From Holacanthus passer (taxonomy: Eukaryota; Chordata; Actinopteri; Pomacanthidae), in NCBI GenBank assembly GCA_025331565.1, contig JAFREQ010000008.1, positions 62,001-126,000 of the forward strand: a stretch of DNA of 64,000 bases, in the 5' to 3' direction. The notes under the pieces were generated by a model. It saw only the letters and a list, made by a program, of their open reading frames with translations, ran no database searches and was not told where the DNA came from. The position numbers and the translations under genes were made by a program. This document shows positions 63,687 to 64,000 of the stretch, one piece after another (position 1 is the first letter of the stretch; each line of letters opens with the position of its first letter).

Positions 63687-63826
63687 CTGTGTGTGTTTTC
63701 ACATTGATCGTCAATTCAGTCTTACCTCTCTCTGTTGAATTTGAGCGAATGCAGGACAGCCGGCCGCCTCTGACGGAGATTCCACAAATGTAGCGTGTCA
63801 TCTGCACAGGCTGTCACCAGCGCCCC
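2647..63826 (-). CDS. stxbp5l: stxbp5l (tomosyn-2), 25 exons, 5' end missing
   Basis: Gene-level entry; the exons are listed separately. Tomosyns are soluble, Lgl-related proteins of neurons and secretory cells. They bind syntaxin and SNAP-25 through a C-terminal R-SNARE motif and so compete with synaptobrevin and restrain vesicle priming. Joining the 25 exons gives 3252 coding bases: 1083 residues plus a stop, with consistent phase at every junction and no internal stop. In window numbering, residues 1 to about 575 are the WD40/Lgl-like part, about 576 to 705 the variable linker, about 706 to 960 the end of the second propeller, and about 1020 to 1083 the R-SNARE coiled coil and short tail. 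The human protein is about 1186 residues as I recall it, so about 110-120 N-terminal residues lie off the right edge. The choice of tomosyn-2 over tomosyn-1 rests on recalled paralogue-specific words and was not tested by alignment. Confidence 0.95.
2689..3563 (-). other. stxbp5l: last intron (24)
   Basis: Intron between exons 24 and 25. Apart from the TIR element it holds a T run near 3512-3528 and a short stretch (2764-2800) resembling sequence at 32190-32230. No other gene content. Confidence 0.9.
2910..3448. mobile_element. degenerate non-autonomous TIR DNA transposon in last intron
   Basis: The left end TACGATGCCGATTCC is followed by AAAAAGTTGGGACAC. It is mirrored at the right end, where the reverse complement reads TACAACTCTGATTAC then AAAAAAGTTGAGACGC. 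These are inverted repeats of about 30 bases with roughly four in five positions matching. The body (AAGTTGGGACAGCAGCAACA, TGATTGGGTATGAAAGG, CTGGAAAGACTCAGTCATTC) matches a dispersed fish repeat I recall, but I cannot name its superfamily with confidence. A possible TA target site flanks it. It fills over half of the last intron (2689-3563). Short open frames inside are remnants or chance. Confidence 0.8.
3564..3784 (-). CDS. stxbp5l: stxbp5l exon 24: R-SNARE motif
   Basis: The exon encodes GEAAAGKASRSLAQHIPGQA, GMEGMKVAASGAVGELARAR, IALDERGQRLGELEERTALM, MTSAETFSKHAHE. The heptad-patterned stretch from about residue 1023 (window numbering) is the VAMP-like coiled coil. The Arg of LDERGQ (residue 1043) aligns with the ionic zero-layer arginine of R-SNAREs (the R of LERDQKL in VAMP2). 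This is the part that pairs with syntaxin and SNAP-25. Borders are GTCGACAG|TCGG and CATGAG|GTAAAA, ending at phase 0. Confidence 0.97.
3966..4077 (-). CDS. stxbp5l: stxbp5l exon 23: tail before the SNARE motif
   Basis: The exon encodes EMLGELFTPIETPEAQNRGF, LKGFFGGNANTFDREEL. LFTP(I/V)ETPEA.NRGF and DREELFGE are the conserved tail words. EAQNRGFLKG is the tomosyn-2 form. Borders are GATTTCAG|GAGATG and GAGCTCT|GTGTGT. The final T joins TC of exon 24 to give Phe. Confidence 0.96.
4415..4459. repeat. (CA)n microsatellite
   Basis: 45 bases of uninterrupted CA repeat inside intron 22. Confidence 0.98.
4801..4853. repeat. (CA)n microsatellite beside a splice donor
   Basis: 53 bases of perfect AC repeat. 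On the gene's sense strand this is a UG run starting about 15 bases downstream of the exon 22 donor. Confidence 0.98.
4869..5034 (-). CDS. stxbp5l: stxbp5l exon 22: propeller closure and tail
   Basis: The exon encodes LPSLRPLMDINYLPLTDMRI, ARTFCFTNGGQALYLSSPTE and IQRITYSQEMCDNLQ. It is close to invariant among tomosyns. DINYLPLTDMRI and QEMCDN fit tomosyn-2. Borders are GCTCACAG|TTTG and CTGCAG|GTCAGC. A 53-base GT repeat on the sense strand begins about 15 bases after the donor. Confidence 0.96.
5035..5623 (-). other. stxbp5l: intron 21
   Basis: AT-rich intron, with nothing recognised beyond its splice sites. Confidence 0.85.
5624..5987 (-). CDS. stxbp5l: stxbp5l exon 21: end of second propeller, 364 bases
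   Basis: The largest exon. It reads AVLMLKGSVLRFSFLDCMGA, LIQSPYEVWRDSNAPEDPDR, PRKRKLVHFSPSSSQDTSGD, GHLAVVCSERQAKVFLMPSQ, SCLFVHNITESSFVLRADVV, TVCNSVCLACFCANGHIMTL. Family landmarks are ICSE(K/R)QAKV, HNITE(T/S)SF and CLACFCANGHIMT. YEVWRD is the tomosyn-2 form. Borders are CTCCCAG|GAGC and CGCTCAG|GTACGA. The split codon AG+T gives Ser. Confidence 0.96.
5988..7864 (-). other. stxbp5l: intron 20
   Basis: AT-rich. Short open frames on both strands (for example 6241-6501 and 6331-6612) lack homology and overlap each other. A short tandem near 6870-6915 (ATGATATATGCAGAT twice) is the only structure seen. Confidence 0.8.
7865..8104 (-). CDS. stxbp5l: stxbp5l exon 20: SRSRSSS segment and propeller return
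   Basis: The exon encodes SRENSFSRSRSSSVSSIDRD, TKEAITTLQLGESYGRKSDA, VPTPCLWVGTSLGVVLLIPM and SIPTDQEERMEEPVTIGPS. RENS(F/Y).RSRSSS.SSID is a shared tomosyn word and a likely phospho-rich hinge. PCLWVGTSLG returns to the propeller fold. It is 240 bases. Borders are TGCAACAG|AGAGTC and CCCAGTG|GTAAGT. The acceptor is followed by a second AG two bases on; the phase of exon 19 selects the first. Confidence 0.95.
9215..9316 (-). CDS. stxbp5l: candidate symmetric cassette exon, 102 bases (unproven)
   Basis: A possible alternative exon between exons 19 and 20. From GAGTAG|GTTATG to GAGAGAG|GTAAGG there are 102 bases, phase 1 at both ends, with an open frame YASRRAMLQQLHGVTMYSHD then EHHTSAPYCWSER. 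It joins both neighbours without a shift. The peptide is not one I can place in a known tomosyn. The acceptor lacks a good pyrimidine tract, which would suit weak, regulated use or may mean it is not real. It is not counted in the 1083-residue model. Confidence 0.45.
10625..10647. repeat. (GT)n microsatellite
   Basis: About 23 bases of GT repeat in intron 19. Confidence 0.9.
12885..12955. repeat. dispersed repeat module, copy A
   Basis: Contains AACTGTGACATTTTGGG and then TTAGCCCGTC, in the same order and about the same spacing as in 32205-32285. The shared words suggest two copies of one dispersed family of unknown class. Confidence 0.5.
15010..15081 (+). mobile_element. degenerate LINE-type 3' tail
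   Basis: TTTTATTGTAAAGCACTTTTGAACAC followed by GAAATGTGCCATATTA resembles the common fish tail TTGTAAAGCACTTTG...AAATGTGCTATATAAA found after non-LTR elements. It is assigned from memory of that tail and is diverged. Confidence 0.5.
15460..15639 (-). CDS. stxbp5l: stxbp5l exon 19: linker with GRPPFRKAQS, 180 bases
   Basis: The exon encodes HVNGHCTSPTSQPCSAGKPR, VPMGPEGPRLARRGPGRPPF and RKAQSAACMEISLPVSHTE. The first and last thirds match tomosyn-2 (HVNGHCTSPTSQSCSSGK and GPGRPPFRKAQSAACMEISLP, recalled). The middle third is GC-rich and diverged. The exon has high GC against AT-rich introns, and all the frames look open, which can mislead ORF callers; phase 1/phase 1 splicing fixes the true frame. 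Borders are TTACAG|ATCATG and CTGAAG|GTGTGT. Confidence 0.94.
15640..18369 (-). other. stxbp5l: intron 18
   Basis: Contains a (CA)n microsatellite (17285-17327) and a short palindrome AATTAGCATTGTGCTAATTA near 16878-16897. The open frames around 17117-17489 are products of the microsatellite. No gene seen. Confidence 0.85.
17285..17327. repeat. (CA)n microsatellite
   Basis: 43 bases of CA repeat, preceded by CGCGCG, in intron 18. Confidence 0.97.
18370..18423 (-). CDS. stxbp5l: stxbp5l exon 18: RKLSLPTDLK cassette, 54 bases
   Basis: The exon encodes KGPGRKLSLPTDLKTDL. The word RKLSLPTDLKPDLD is recalled from tomosyn-1 (STXBP5), where this linker part contains a basophilic-kinase type serine (RKLS). 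Borders are TTGTTTCAG|TAAAG and GATCTTG|GTACGG. It is 54 bases and phase 1/phase 1. The last G joins AT of exon 19 to make Asp (DLDHVNG). It is absent from the canonical human tomosyn-2 protein as I recall it, so it may be an optional cassette. Confidence 0.86.
18479..18500. repeat. (AAT)n microsatellite
   Basis: About 22 bases of AAT repeat just upstream of exon 18 on the sense strand, about 56 bases from its acceptor. Confidence 0.9.
19612..19643. repeat. (GT)n microsatellite
   Basis: About 32 bases of GT repeat in intron 17. Confidence 0.97.
20210..20233. repeat. T homopolymer, about 24 bases
   Basis: Uninterrupted T run. On the minus strand it reads as poly(A), as at the tail of a retroposed insert, but no insert body was recognised beside it. 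Confidence 0.95.
20530..20825. repeat. dispersed fish repeat, internally deleted copy
   Basis: Words such as TTTAGCAGGTATAATGTTTT, CATCTTAGTTTAGC, AGCACTAAACACAAAGTACA, CTGATGATGGTGCTGGATGA and GGCAATCCATCCAAAAGCTG match, in order, an abundant percomorph repeat I recall (AGCAGGTATAATG...GATGATGGCGCTAGATGAAAAG...GGCAATCCATCCAATAG). The class of the family is not certain to me. Confidence 0.75.
22295..22354 (-). CDS. stxbp5l: candidate symmetric cassette exon, 60 bases (unproven)
   Basis: A possible extra linker exon. The acceptor CTGCCAG|AGCC and the very good donor ACAATG|GTAAGA enclose 60 bases, phase 1 at both ends. The frame is PVASLRASHCSPVFYLLDN after a split Glu, and would fit between exons 17 and 18 without a shift. 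I recognise no homologue of this peptide. A run of about 23 T on the sense strand (22213-22235) lies about 60 bases after the donor, a context often seen at regulated exons. Against it: the acceptor pyrimidine tract is modest and the peptide is hydrophobic for a linker. It is not counted in the 1083-residue model. Confidence 0.33.
24601..24612. repeat. C homopolymer, 12 bases
   Basis: Twelve consecutive C in AT-rich intron sequence; noted as a possible assembly or replication slippage spot. Confidence 0.95.
25152..25285. repeat. degenerate SINE-like fish repeat
   Basis: CAGTTTATTTGTATAGCCTG at one end and GCAAGAAACCTCAAAAAAGG then AGGAGGAAGTGAGA at the other resemble the common fish repeat with TTTATTTGTATAGCCCAATATC at its head and AAGAAACCTCAGG..GAGC near its end. 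The copy is short and decayed. Confidence 0.6.
27887..27952 (-). CDS. stxbp5l: stxbp5l exon 17: variable-linker cassette, 66 bases
   Basis: The exon encodes LTELSDNQQSIDMERSKSPT then S, preceded by a split Ser (A+GC). SLTEL and ERSKSPTS match the tomosyn-2 linker as recalled. Borders are GCGGCAG|GCCTT and CCTCAG|GTAACC. It is 66 bases and phase 1 at both ends. It is Ser-rich with a possible proline-directed site (KSPTS). Confidence 0.91.
27953..29202 (-). other. stxbp5l: intron 16
   Basis: AT-rich intron with a short TA run near 28287-28301. No gene or repeat family recognised. Confidence 0.8.
29203..29271 (-). CDS. stxbp5l: stxbp5l exon 16: variable-linker cassette, 69 bases
   Basis: The exon encodes FCMRGLSNFYSDSKKRIRTS then YQ, preceded by a split Glu. 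The word FCMRGLSNFY..(L/S)KKRIRTSYQ is recalled from human STXBP5L, which makes this exon a good paralogue marker. Borders are CTGACAG|AGTTTT and CAGA|GTAAGT. The exon is phase 1/phase 1 and 69 bases, so it can be skipped in frame. A second in-frame acceptor (TTTTATTCAG at 29236-29245) lies 36 bases inside it. Confidence 0.92.
29272..31893 (-). other. stxbp5l: intron 15
   Basis: Contains the purine-rich tract near the exon 16 acceptor and a patch at 31556-31700 with repeated TTGATCA and AACCTG/CAGGTT words, including an 8-bp inverted pair (AACCTGAT / ATCAGGTT at about 31557-31585). No gene seen. Confidence 0.8.
29320..29560. repeat. long purine-rich (GGA/AGG) tract
   Basis: About 240 bases almost free of C and T on the plus strand (GGAGGAGAGGGAAGGAAGGAG type). 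On the sense strand this is a CU-rich tract ending about 50 bases upstream of the exon 16 acceptor. Confidence 0.85.
31894..32045 (-). CDS. stxbp5l: stxbp5l exon 15: propeller end, start of variable linker
   Basis: The exon encodes LAFGNCNGLAVVDYLQKTIL, LCMSTLDLYGAADPYQRLTR and SPRRNRQSTS. The first part is a conserved blade. The basic RSPRRNRQ marks entry to the hypervariable linker. Borders are GTCCAG|TTTGG and CCTCAG|GTAGCA. The donor leaves phase 1, the first of six consecutive phase-1 introns. A CA-rich stretch follows within about 25 bases of the donor on the sense strand. Confidence 0.95.
32046..34930 (-). other. stxbp5l: intron 14
   Basis: Holds the second copy of a dispersed repeat module (32190-32285). 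The remaining short open frames lack homology. Confidence 0.8.
32190..32285. repeat. dispersed repeat module, copy B
   Basis: Begins TTAAAGGTGCTGCATGTGGC, similar to TTAAAGCTGCTGTATGTGGC at about 2767, and continues AACTGTGACATTTTGGGG..AATAGCCCGTC, similar to 12890-12955. It appears to be the longest of three partial copies of one family. Confidence 0.5.
34931..35056 (-). CDS. stxbp5l: stxbp5l exon 14: WD40 region
   Basis: The exon encodes VKDRMVRVPPGYQAELVIQL then LWVDGEPPQQITSLDINSAY and G. PGYQAELVIQLLWVDGEPPQQITSL is a near-invariant tomosyn segment. Borders are GTTTCAG|GGTG and TGGCCT|GTAAGT. It starts at the third base of a split Lys codon and ends two bases into Leu. Confidence 0.96.
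35467..35642 (-). CDS. stxbp5l: stxbp5l exon 13: Pro/Ser-rich propeller loop
   Basis: The exon starts SLEVRLQCETEDVISPSENE and continues into a low-complexity loop rich in Pro, His, Ser and Gly (SPQPHHQHPASPGGGTPEG), ending IKDSIPCL. The flanks are conserved. The loop is expected to diverge between species and probably projects from the propeller. Borders are ATACCAG|TCGC and CCTTAA|GTAAGA. The split codon AA+G gives Lys. Confidence 0.94.
35723..35937 (-). CDS. stxbp5l: stxbp5l exon 12: second propeller, acidic loop
   Basis: The exon encodes TLQMLYKLKTSKVFEKPKPG, EGRAAELVEEDPFAIQMVSW, CPHSRIFCVVGISAHIILYR and FSKYDANTQIV. The charged loop with VEEDPFAIQM is the tomosyn-2 form (tomosyn-1 has VDEDPYAIQ, as I recall). 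Borders are CTACCCAG|TTAC and GATAGTG|GTGAGT. A hAT-like transposon begins only about 45 bases upstream of the acceptor. Confidence 0.96.
36119..36144. repeat. (TC)n microsatellite
   Basis: 26 bases of TC inside the hAT-like element. Confidence 0.97.
36272..36303. repeat. (GA)n microsatellite
   Basis: About 32 bases of GA inside the hAT-like element, about 130 bases from the TC tract. The two are complementary and could pair in RNA. Confidence 0.97.
37031..37050. repeat. (AAAT)n microsatellite
   Basis: Five units of AATA/AAAT in intron 11. Confidence 0.9.
37309..37349 (-). CDS. stxbp5l: stxbp5l exon 11: 41-base exon with WD dipeptide
   Basis: A very small exon encoding HADGSIKFWDASA. With the split Gly from exon 10 it completes the classical WD40 signature GH..(spacer)..FWD. 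Borders are TTTTTTTTTCAG|ACAT and TGCAA|GTAAGT. The last base A joins TT of exon 12 to give Ile (ASAITLQ). It is too short to stand out as an open frame and is recognised only by homology and phase. Confidence 0.94.
37519..37586 (-). CDS. stxbp5l: stxbp5l exon 10: WD40 region
   Basis: The 68-base exon encodes EWPISGGTWTLGSHTYPEII then IT, leading into the next GH-WD repeat. Borders are CTGTCAG|GAGTGG and ACAGG|GTACGT. Its last two bases GG pair with A of exon 11 to give Gly of the GHADG motif. Confidence 0.95.
38112..38259 (-). CDS. stxbp5l: stxbp5l exon 9: WD40 region
   Basis: The exon reads FPVFENPYPMDVHESPVTCT, AYFAECPPDIIPILYSIGAK and HKKTGYSQK. It matches the recalled vertebrate family word FENPYPMDIHESPVTCTAYFADCPPD. 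Borders are CTTGCAG|CTTCC and CAAAAG|GTAGGA. It begins with the third base of a split Asn codon and ends at phase 0. Confidence 0.96.
38260..39303 (-). other. stxbp5l: intron 8 with perfect hairpin
   Basis: AT-rich intron with a perfect 13-bp inverted repeat at 38828-38861. No gene seen. Confidence 0.85.
38828..38861. repeat. perfect inverted repeat, 13-bp arms, 8-base loop
   Basis: AATGAGGTAACCT, loop GATTAACT, then AGGTTACCTCATT. The arms match without a mismatch. No transposon ends, terminator context or non-coding RNA family was recognised. Confidence 0.95.
39304..39376 (-). CDS. stxbp5l: stxbp5l exon 8: second-propeller start
   Basis: The 73-base exon encodes VQEPYAVVVLLEKDLIVVDL then TQS. 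The hydrophobic beta-strand word YAVVVLLEKDLIVVDL is strongly conserved in tomosyns. The acceptor is CTTACAG|AGGTCC and the donor GAGCAA|GTACGT. The split codon AA+C gives Asn, starting NFPVFENPYP with exon 9. Confidence 0.95.
39548..39702 (-). CDS. stxbp5l: stxbp5l exon 7: Lgl-like segment
   Basis: The exon encodes EPFIIFSGGLSYDKAGRRPT, LTIMHGKAITVLEMDYPIVE and FMALCETPYNN. EPFIIFSGGL and LTIMHGK are landmark motifs of the Lgl/tomosyn family. Borders are CAACAG|CGAG and AACAACG|GTCAGC. The last base G joins AG of exon 8 to give Glu. Confidence 0.96.
39703..40225 (-). other. stxbp5l: intron 6
   Basis: AT-rich intron; nothing recognised. Confidence 0.85.
40226..40301 (-). CDS. stxbp5l: stxbp5l exon 6: Lgl-like segment
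   Basis: The 76-base exon reads KIQKDGRKESCKPILKVEYK then TSRN. It is Lys-rich and belongs to the Lgl/tomosyn-specific segment (LLGL-type domain) between WD repeats. Borders are AATTCAG|GAAAG and GGAACAG|GTGTGT. It starts two bases into a Gly codon and ends two bases into the Ser codon completed by exon 7. Confidence 0.94.
40302..43061 (-). other. stxbp5l: intron 5
   Basis: No gene, RNA or repeat family recognised. Short frames (for example 41537-41824 plus strand) overlap others and lack homology. Confidence 0.8.
43062..43185 (-). CDS. stxbp5l: stxbp5l exon 5: WD40 repeat
   Basis: The exon encodes AIHSVGWHHEGKQFMCSHSD, GSLTMWNLRNTTKPF and QVTFPHG. This is a WD40 repeat with the SHSDGSLTMWN signature of tomosyns, followed by the lead into the Lgl-specific segment. 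The acceptor TTACAG|GCC is phase 0. The donor CCTCACG|GTGAGA leaves one base (G), completed by GA in exon 6. Confidence 0.95.
43186..46370 (-). other. stxbp5l: intron 4 with two adjacent hairpins
   Basis: Holds a tandem pair of inverted repeats at 45498-45585. A short ATT-rich patch lies near 44675-44712. No gene seen. Confidence 0.8.
45498..45585. repeat. two neighbouring inverted repeats
   Basis: First: CCGACAG / CTGTCGG (45498-45504 and 45516-45522). Second: CCAATTACTGCTT / AAGCAGTAATTGG (45550-45562 and 45573-45585), both perfect. Between them lies GTTCGAGCCC, like a pol III B box, but no tRNA cloverleaf can be folded there. Confidence 0.85.
46371..46454 (-). CDS. stxbp5l: stxbp5l exon 4: WD40 repeat
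   Basis: The exon is 84 bases, phase 0 at both ends: LLIGFESGTIVQWDLRGKKA then DFRIYYDE. It contains a clear WD dipeptide (QWDLR) and a GFESG turn typical of Lgl-family propeller blades. Borders are CTCTGCAG|CTGC and GATGAG|GTGAGC. Being symmetric it could be skipped in frame, but it forms the core of a blade, so constitutive use is expected. Confidence 0.95.
46455..48914 (-). other. stxbp5l: intron 3
   Basis: Contains a T run of 20 (47925-47944) and a purine-rich patch near 48600-48840. No gene seen. Confidence 0.8.
47925..47944. repeat. T homopolymer, 20 bases
   Basis: T run in intron 3, followed by ACAG on the plus strand. No associated gene on the plus strand was found. Confidence 0.95.
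48915..48978 (-). CDS. stxbp5l: stxbp5l exon 3: WD40 region
   Basis: This 64-base exon encodes STKTHPGPVVHLSDSPKDEG plus K, among the most conserved stretches of tomosyns. The acceptor GTCGCAG|ATCA supplies the third base of the Leu codon left by exon 2 (CT+A). The donor GGCAAG|GTGAGT ends at phase 0. Confidence 0.95.
49977..50005. repeat. (CA)n microsatellite
   Basis: About 29 bases of CA in intron 2. Confidence 0.95.
50769..50815 (+). mobile_element. retroposon 3' tail
   Basis: ATTGAATTTCCCTTCTGGGG then ATCAATAAAGGCTTATCTTATCTTATC resembles the common fish non-LTR 3' end TTGAATTTCCCTTTGGGGATCAATAAAGTATCTATC, with a TTATC tandem end. The body upstream is not recognisable. Confidence 0.65.
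55454..55498. repeat. (GT)n microsatellite
   Basis: 45 bases of GT in intron 2. Confidence 0.98.
56182..56316 (-). CDS. stxbp5l: stxbp5l exon 2: WD40 region
   Basis: The exon reads ITFCHLPFQSKWLYVGTERG, then NTHIVNIESFILSGYVIMWN and KAIE. It is nearly identical to the recalled vertebrate tomosyn sequence and covers part of the first propeller. The acceptor TTCTCCAG|GATC completes the Arg codon begun in exon 1 (AG+G). A second CAG lies 28 bases further in, at CCCTTTCAG|AGC. Using it would lose the conserved ITFCHLPFQ and break the frame, so the upstream acceptor was chosen. The donor is AACT|GTGAGT. Confidence 0.96.
58291..58350 (+). repeat. dispersed fish repeat module
   Basis: CATTACATTCATTTGGCAGA, TGCTTTTGTCCAAAGCGACT and TACAATAAGTGCATTCAA match the very common teleost word CATTTAGCAGACGCTTTTATCCAAAGCGACTTACA. 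I recall it as part of several SINE/LINE-type fish repeats and cannot fix the family. Confidence 0.75.
60780..61133 (+). mobile_element. 3' fragment of a non-LTR retrotransposon
   Basis: A broken frame contains KLWNCL (AAACTCTGGAACTGCCTT, near 60903-60920), like the (R/K)LWNSLP word near the end of many fish LINE reverse transcriptases. It is followed by GAAGCACTTTGTAATGTTGG, AATAAAGTCTC and a simple ATT-type tail ending near 61133. The frame has stops, so this is a dead 5'-truncated copy. Upstream (60451-60484) lies a sequence whose reverse complement, CCTGATGAAAGCCACAAGCC then AAAACGC, resembles a motif seen in other fish repeats. Confidence 0.6.
63655..63685. repeat. (GT)n microsatellite
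   Basis: 31 bases of GT about 40 bases downstream of the exon 1 donor on the sense strand (reads CA in the transcript). Confidence 0.97.
63726..63826 (-). CDS. stxbp5l: stxbp5l exon 1 of window: N-terminal WD40 repeat
   Basis: This is the first exon visible, with upstream exons off the window. It reads GALVTACADDTLHLWNLR and then QRRPAVLHSLKFNRER, a WD40 repeat with the LWN form of the WD dipeptide. The acceptor is TTTAG before GGGGCG (phase 0). The donor is GAGAG|GTAAG, ending two bases into the last Arg codon. A (CA)n tract on the sense strand begins about 40 bases into the following intron. Confidence 0.93.
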
Positions 63827-64000
63827 CTAAAGGCCAAAGAGAGAAACACGAGTACTGAATCATCACGGTGACACTGTGCCTTTTGGAATTAACGCAAGTC
63901 CTGTAGTCCTGGCTGATTTGCTTCTTCAACCTCAGAAAAAGAAGATCTATGTAAGATTTCCAGCTATTAAGAGTTCAACTTCAGTTGTGACGTAGATATT

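Larger units (their letters stand above)
56317..63725 (-). other. stxbp5l: intron 1 of window, about 7.4 kb
   Basis: Contains a fish repeat module (58291-58350), a LINE 3' fragment (60780-61133) and a GT repeat (63655-63685). The remaining sequence shows no gene. Confidence 0.8.

Noticed and set aside
1..64000. CRISPR arrays, operons, ribosome-binding sites, prokaryotic mobile elements
   Set aside because: The window is vertebrate intron-exon sequence. Regularly spaced repeats are all microsatellites, and no prokaryote-type gene was seen.

Overview
The window is vertebrate nuclear DNA, almost certainly from a teleost and probably a percomorph. Short exons are separated by long AT-rich introns with GT-AG borders, there are many (CA)n/(GT)n microsatellites, and several dispersed repeats of types I recall as common in spiny-rayed fish are present. 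No bacterial, organellar or viral gene was seen. The taxonomic call is inference.

One gene spans nearly the whole window on the minus strand: stxbp5l (tomosyn-2, syntaxin-binding protein 5-like). Reading from high to low coordinates, 25 exons with canonical GT-AG borders join in one continuous frame from 63826 to the stop codon at 2647-2649. They give about 1083 codons. Splice phases agree at every junction, which is the main support for the model. The N-terminal exons (roughly the first 110-120 residues of the family) and the promoter lie beyond base 64000. The sequence below 2647 is the start of the 3' UTR, and no certain end was found. Assignment to tomosyn-2 rather than tomosyn-1 rests on paralogue-typical words recalled from the human proteins, such as VEEDPFAIQM, FCMRGLSNFY, RGPGRPPFRKAQSAACMEIS, EAQNRGFLKG and RIALDERGQRLGELEE.

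Layout: 63.8-34.9 kb encodes the WD40 double propeller with the Lgl-like segment (exons 1-14). 32.0-7.9 kb holds the hypervariable linker (from the end of exon 15 into exon 20). Here six consecutive introns are phase 1 and every internal exon is a multiple of three, the layout expected of freely combinable cassettes. Two further symmetric candidate exons lie in this block (22295-22354 and 9215-9316). 6.0-2.65 kb encodes the end of the second propeller, the tail and the C-terminal R-SNARE coiled coil ending in KDKKWYQF without a membrane anchor.

The rest is intron. It includes a hAT-like element with 8-bp target duplications close to a splice acceptor (35982-36661), a degenerate TIR element filling much of the last intron (2910-3448), LINE 3' remnants, other fish repeats, microsatellites and two strong hairpin sites. 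No convincing second protein gene, tRNA, rRNA or CRISPR array was found. Nothing here amounts to a new biological system; the points most worth a check are the splice-cassette block and its two candidate exons.
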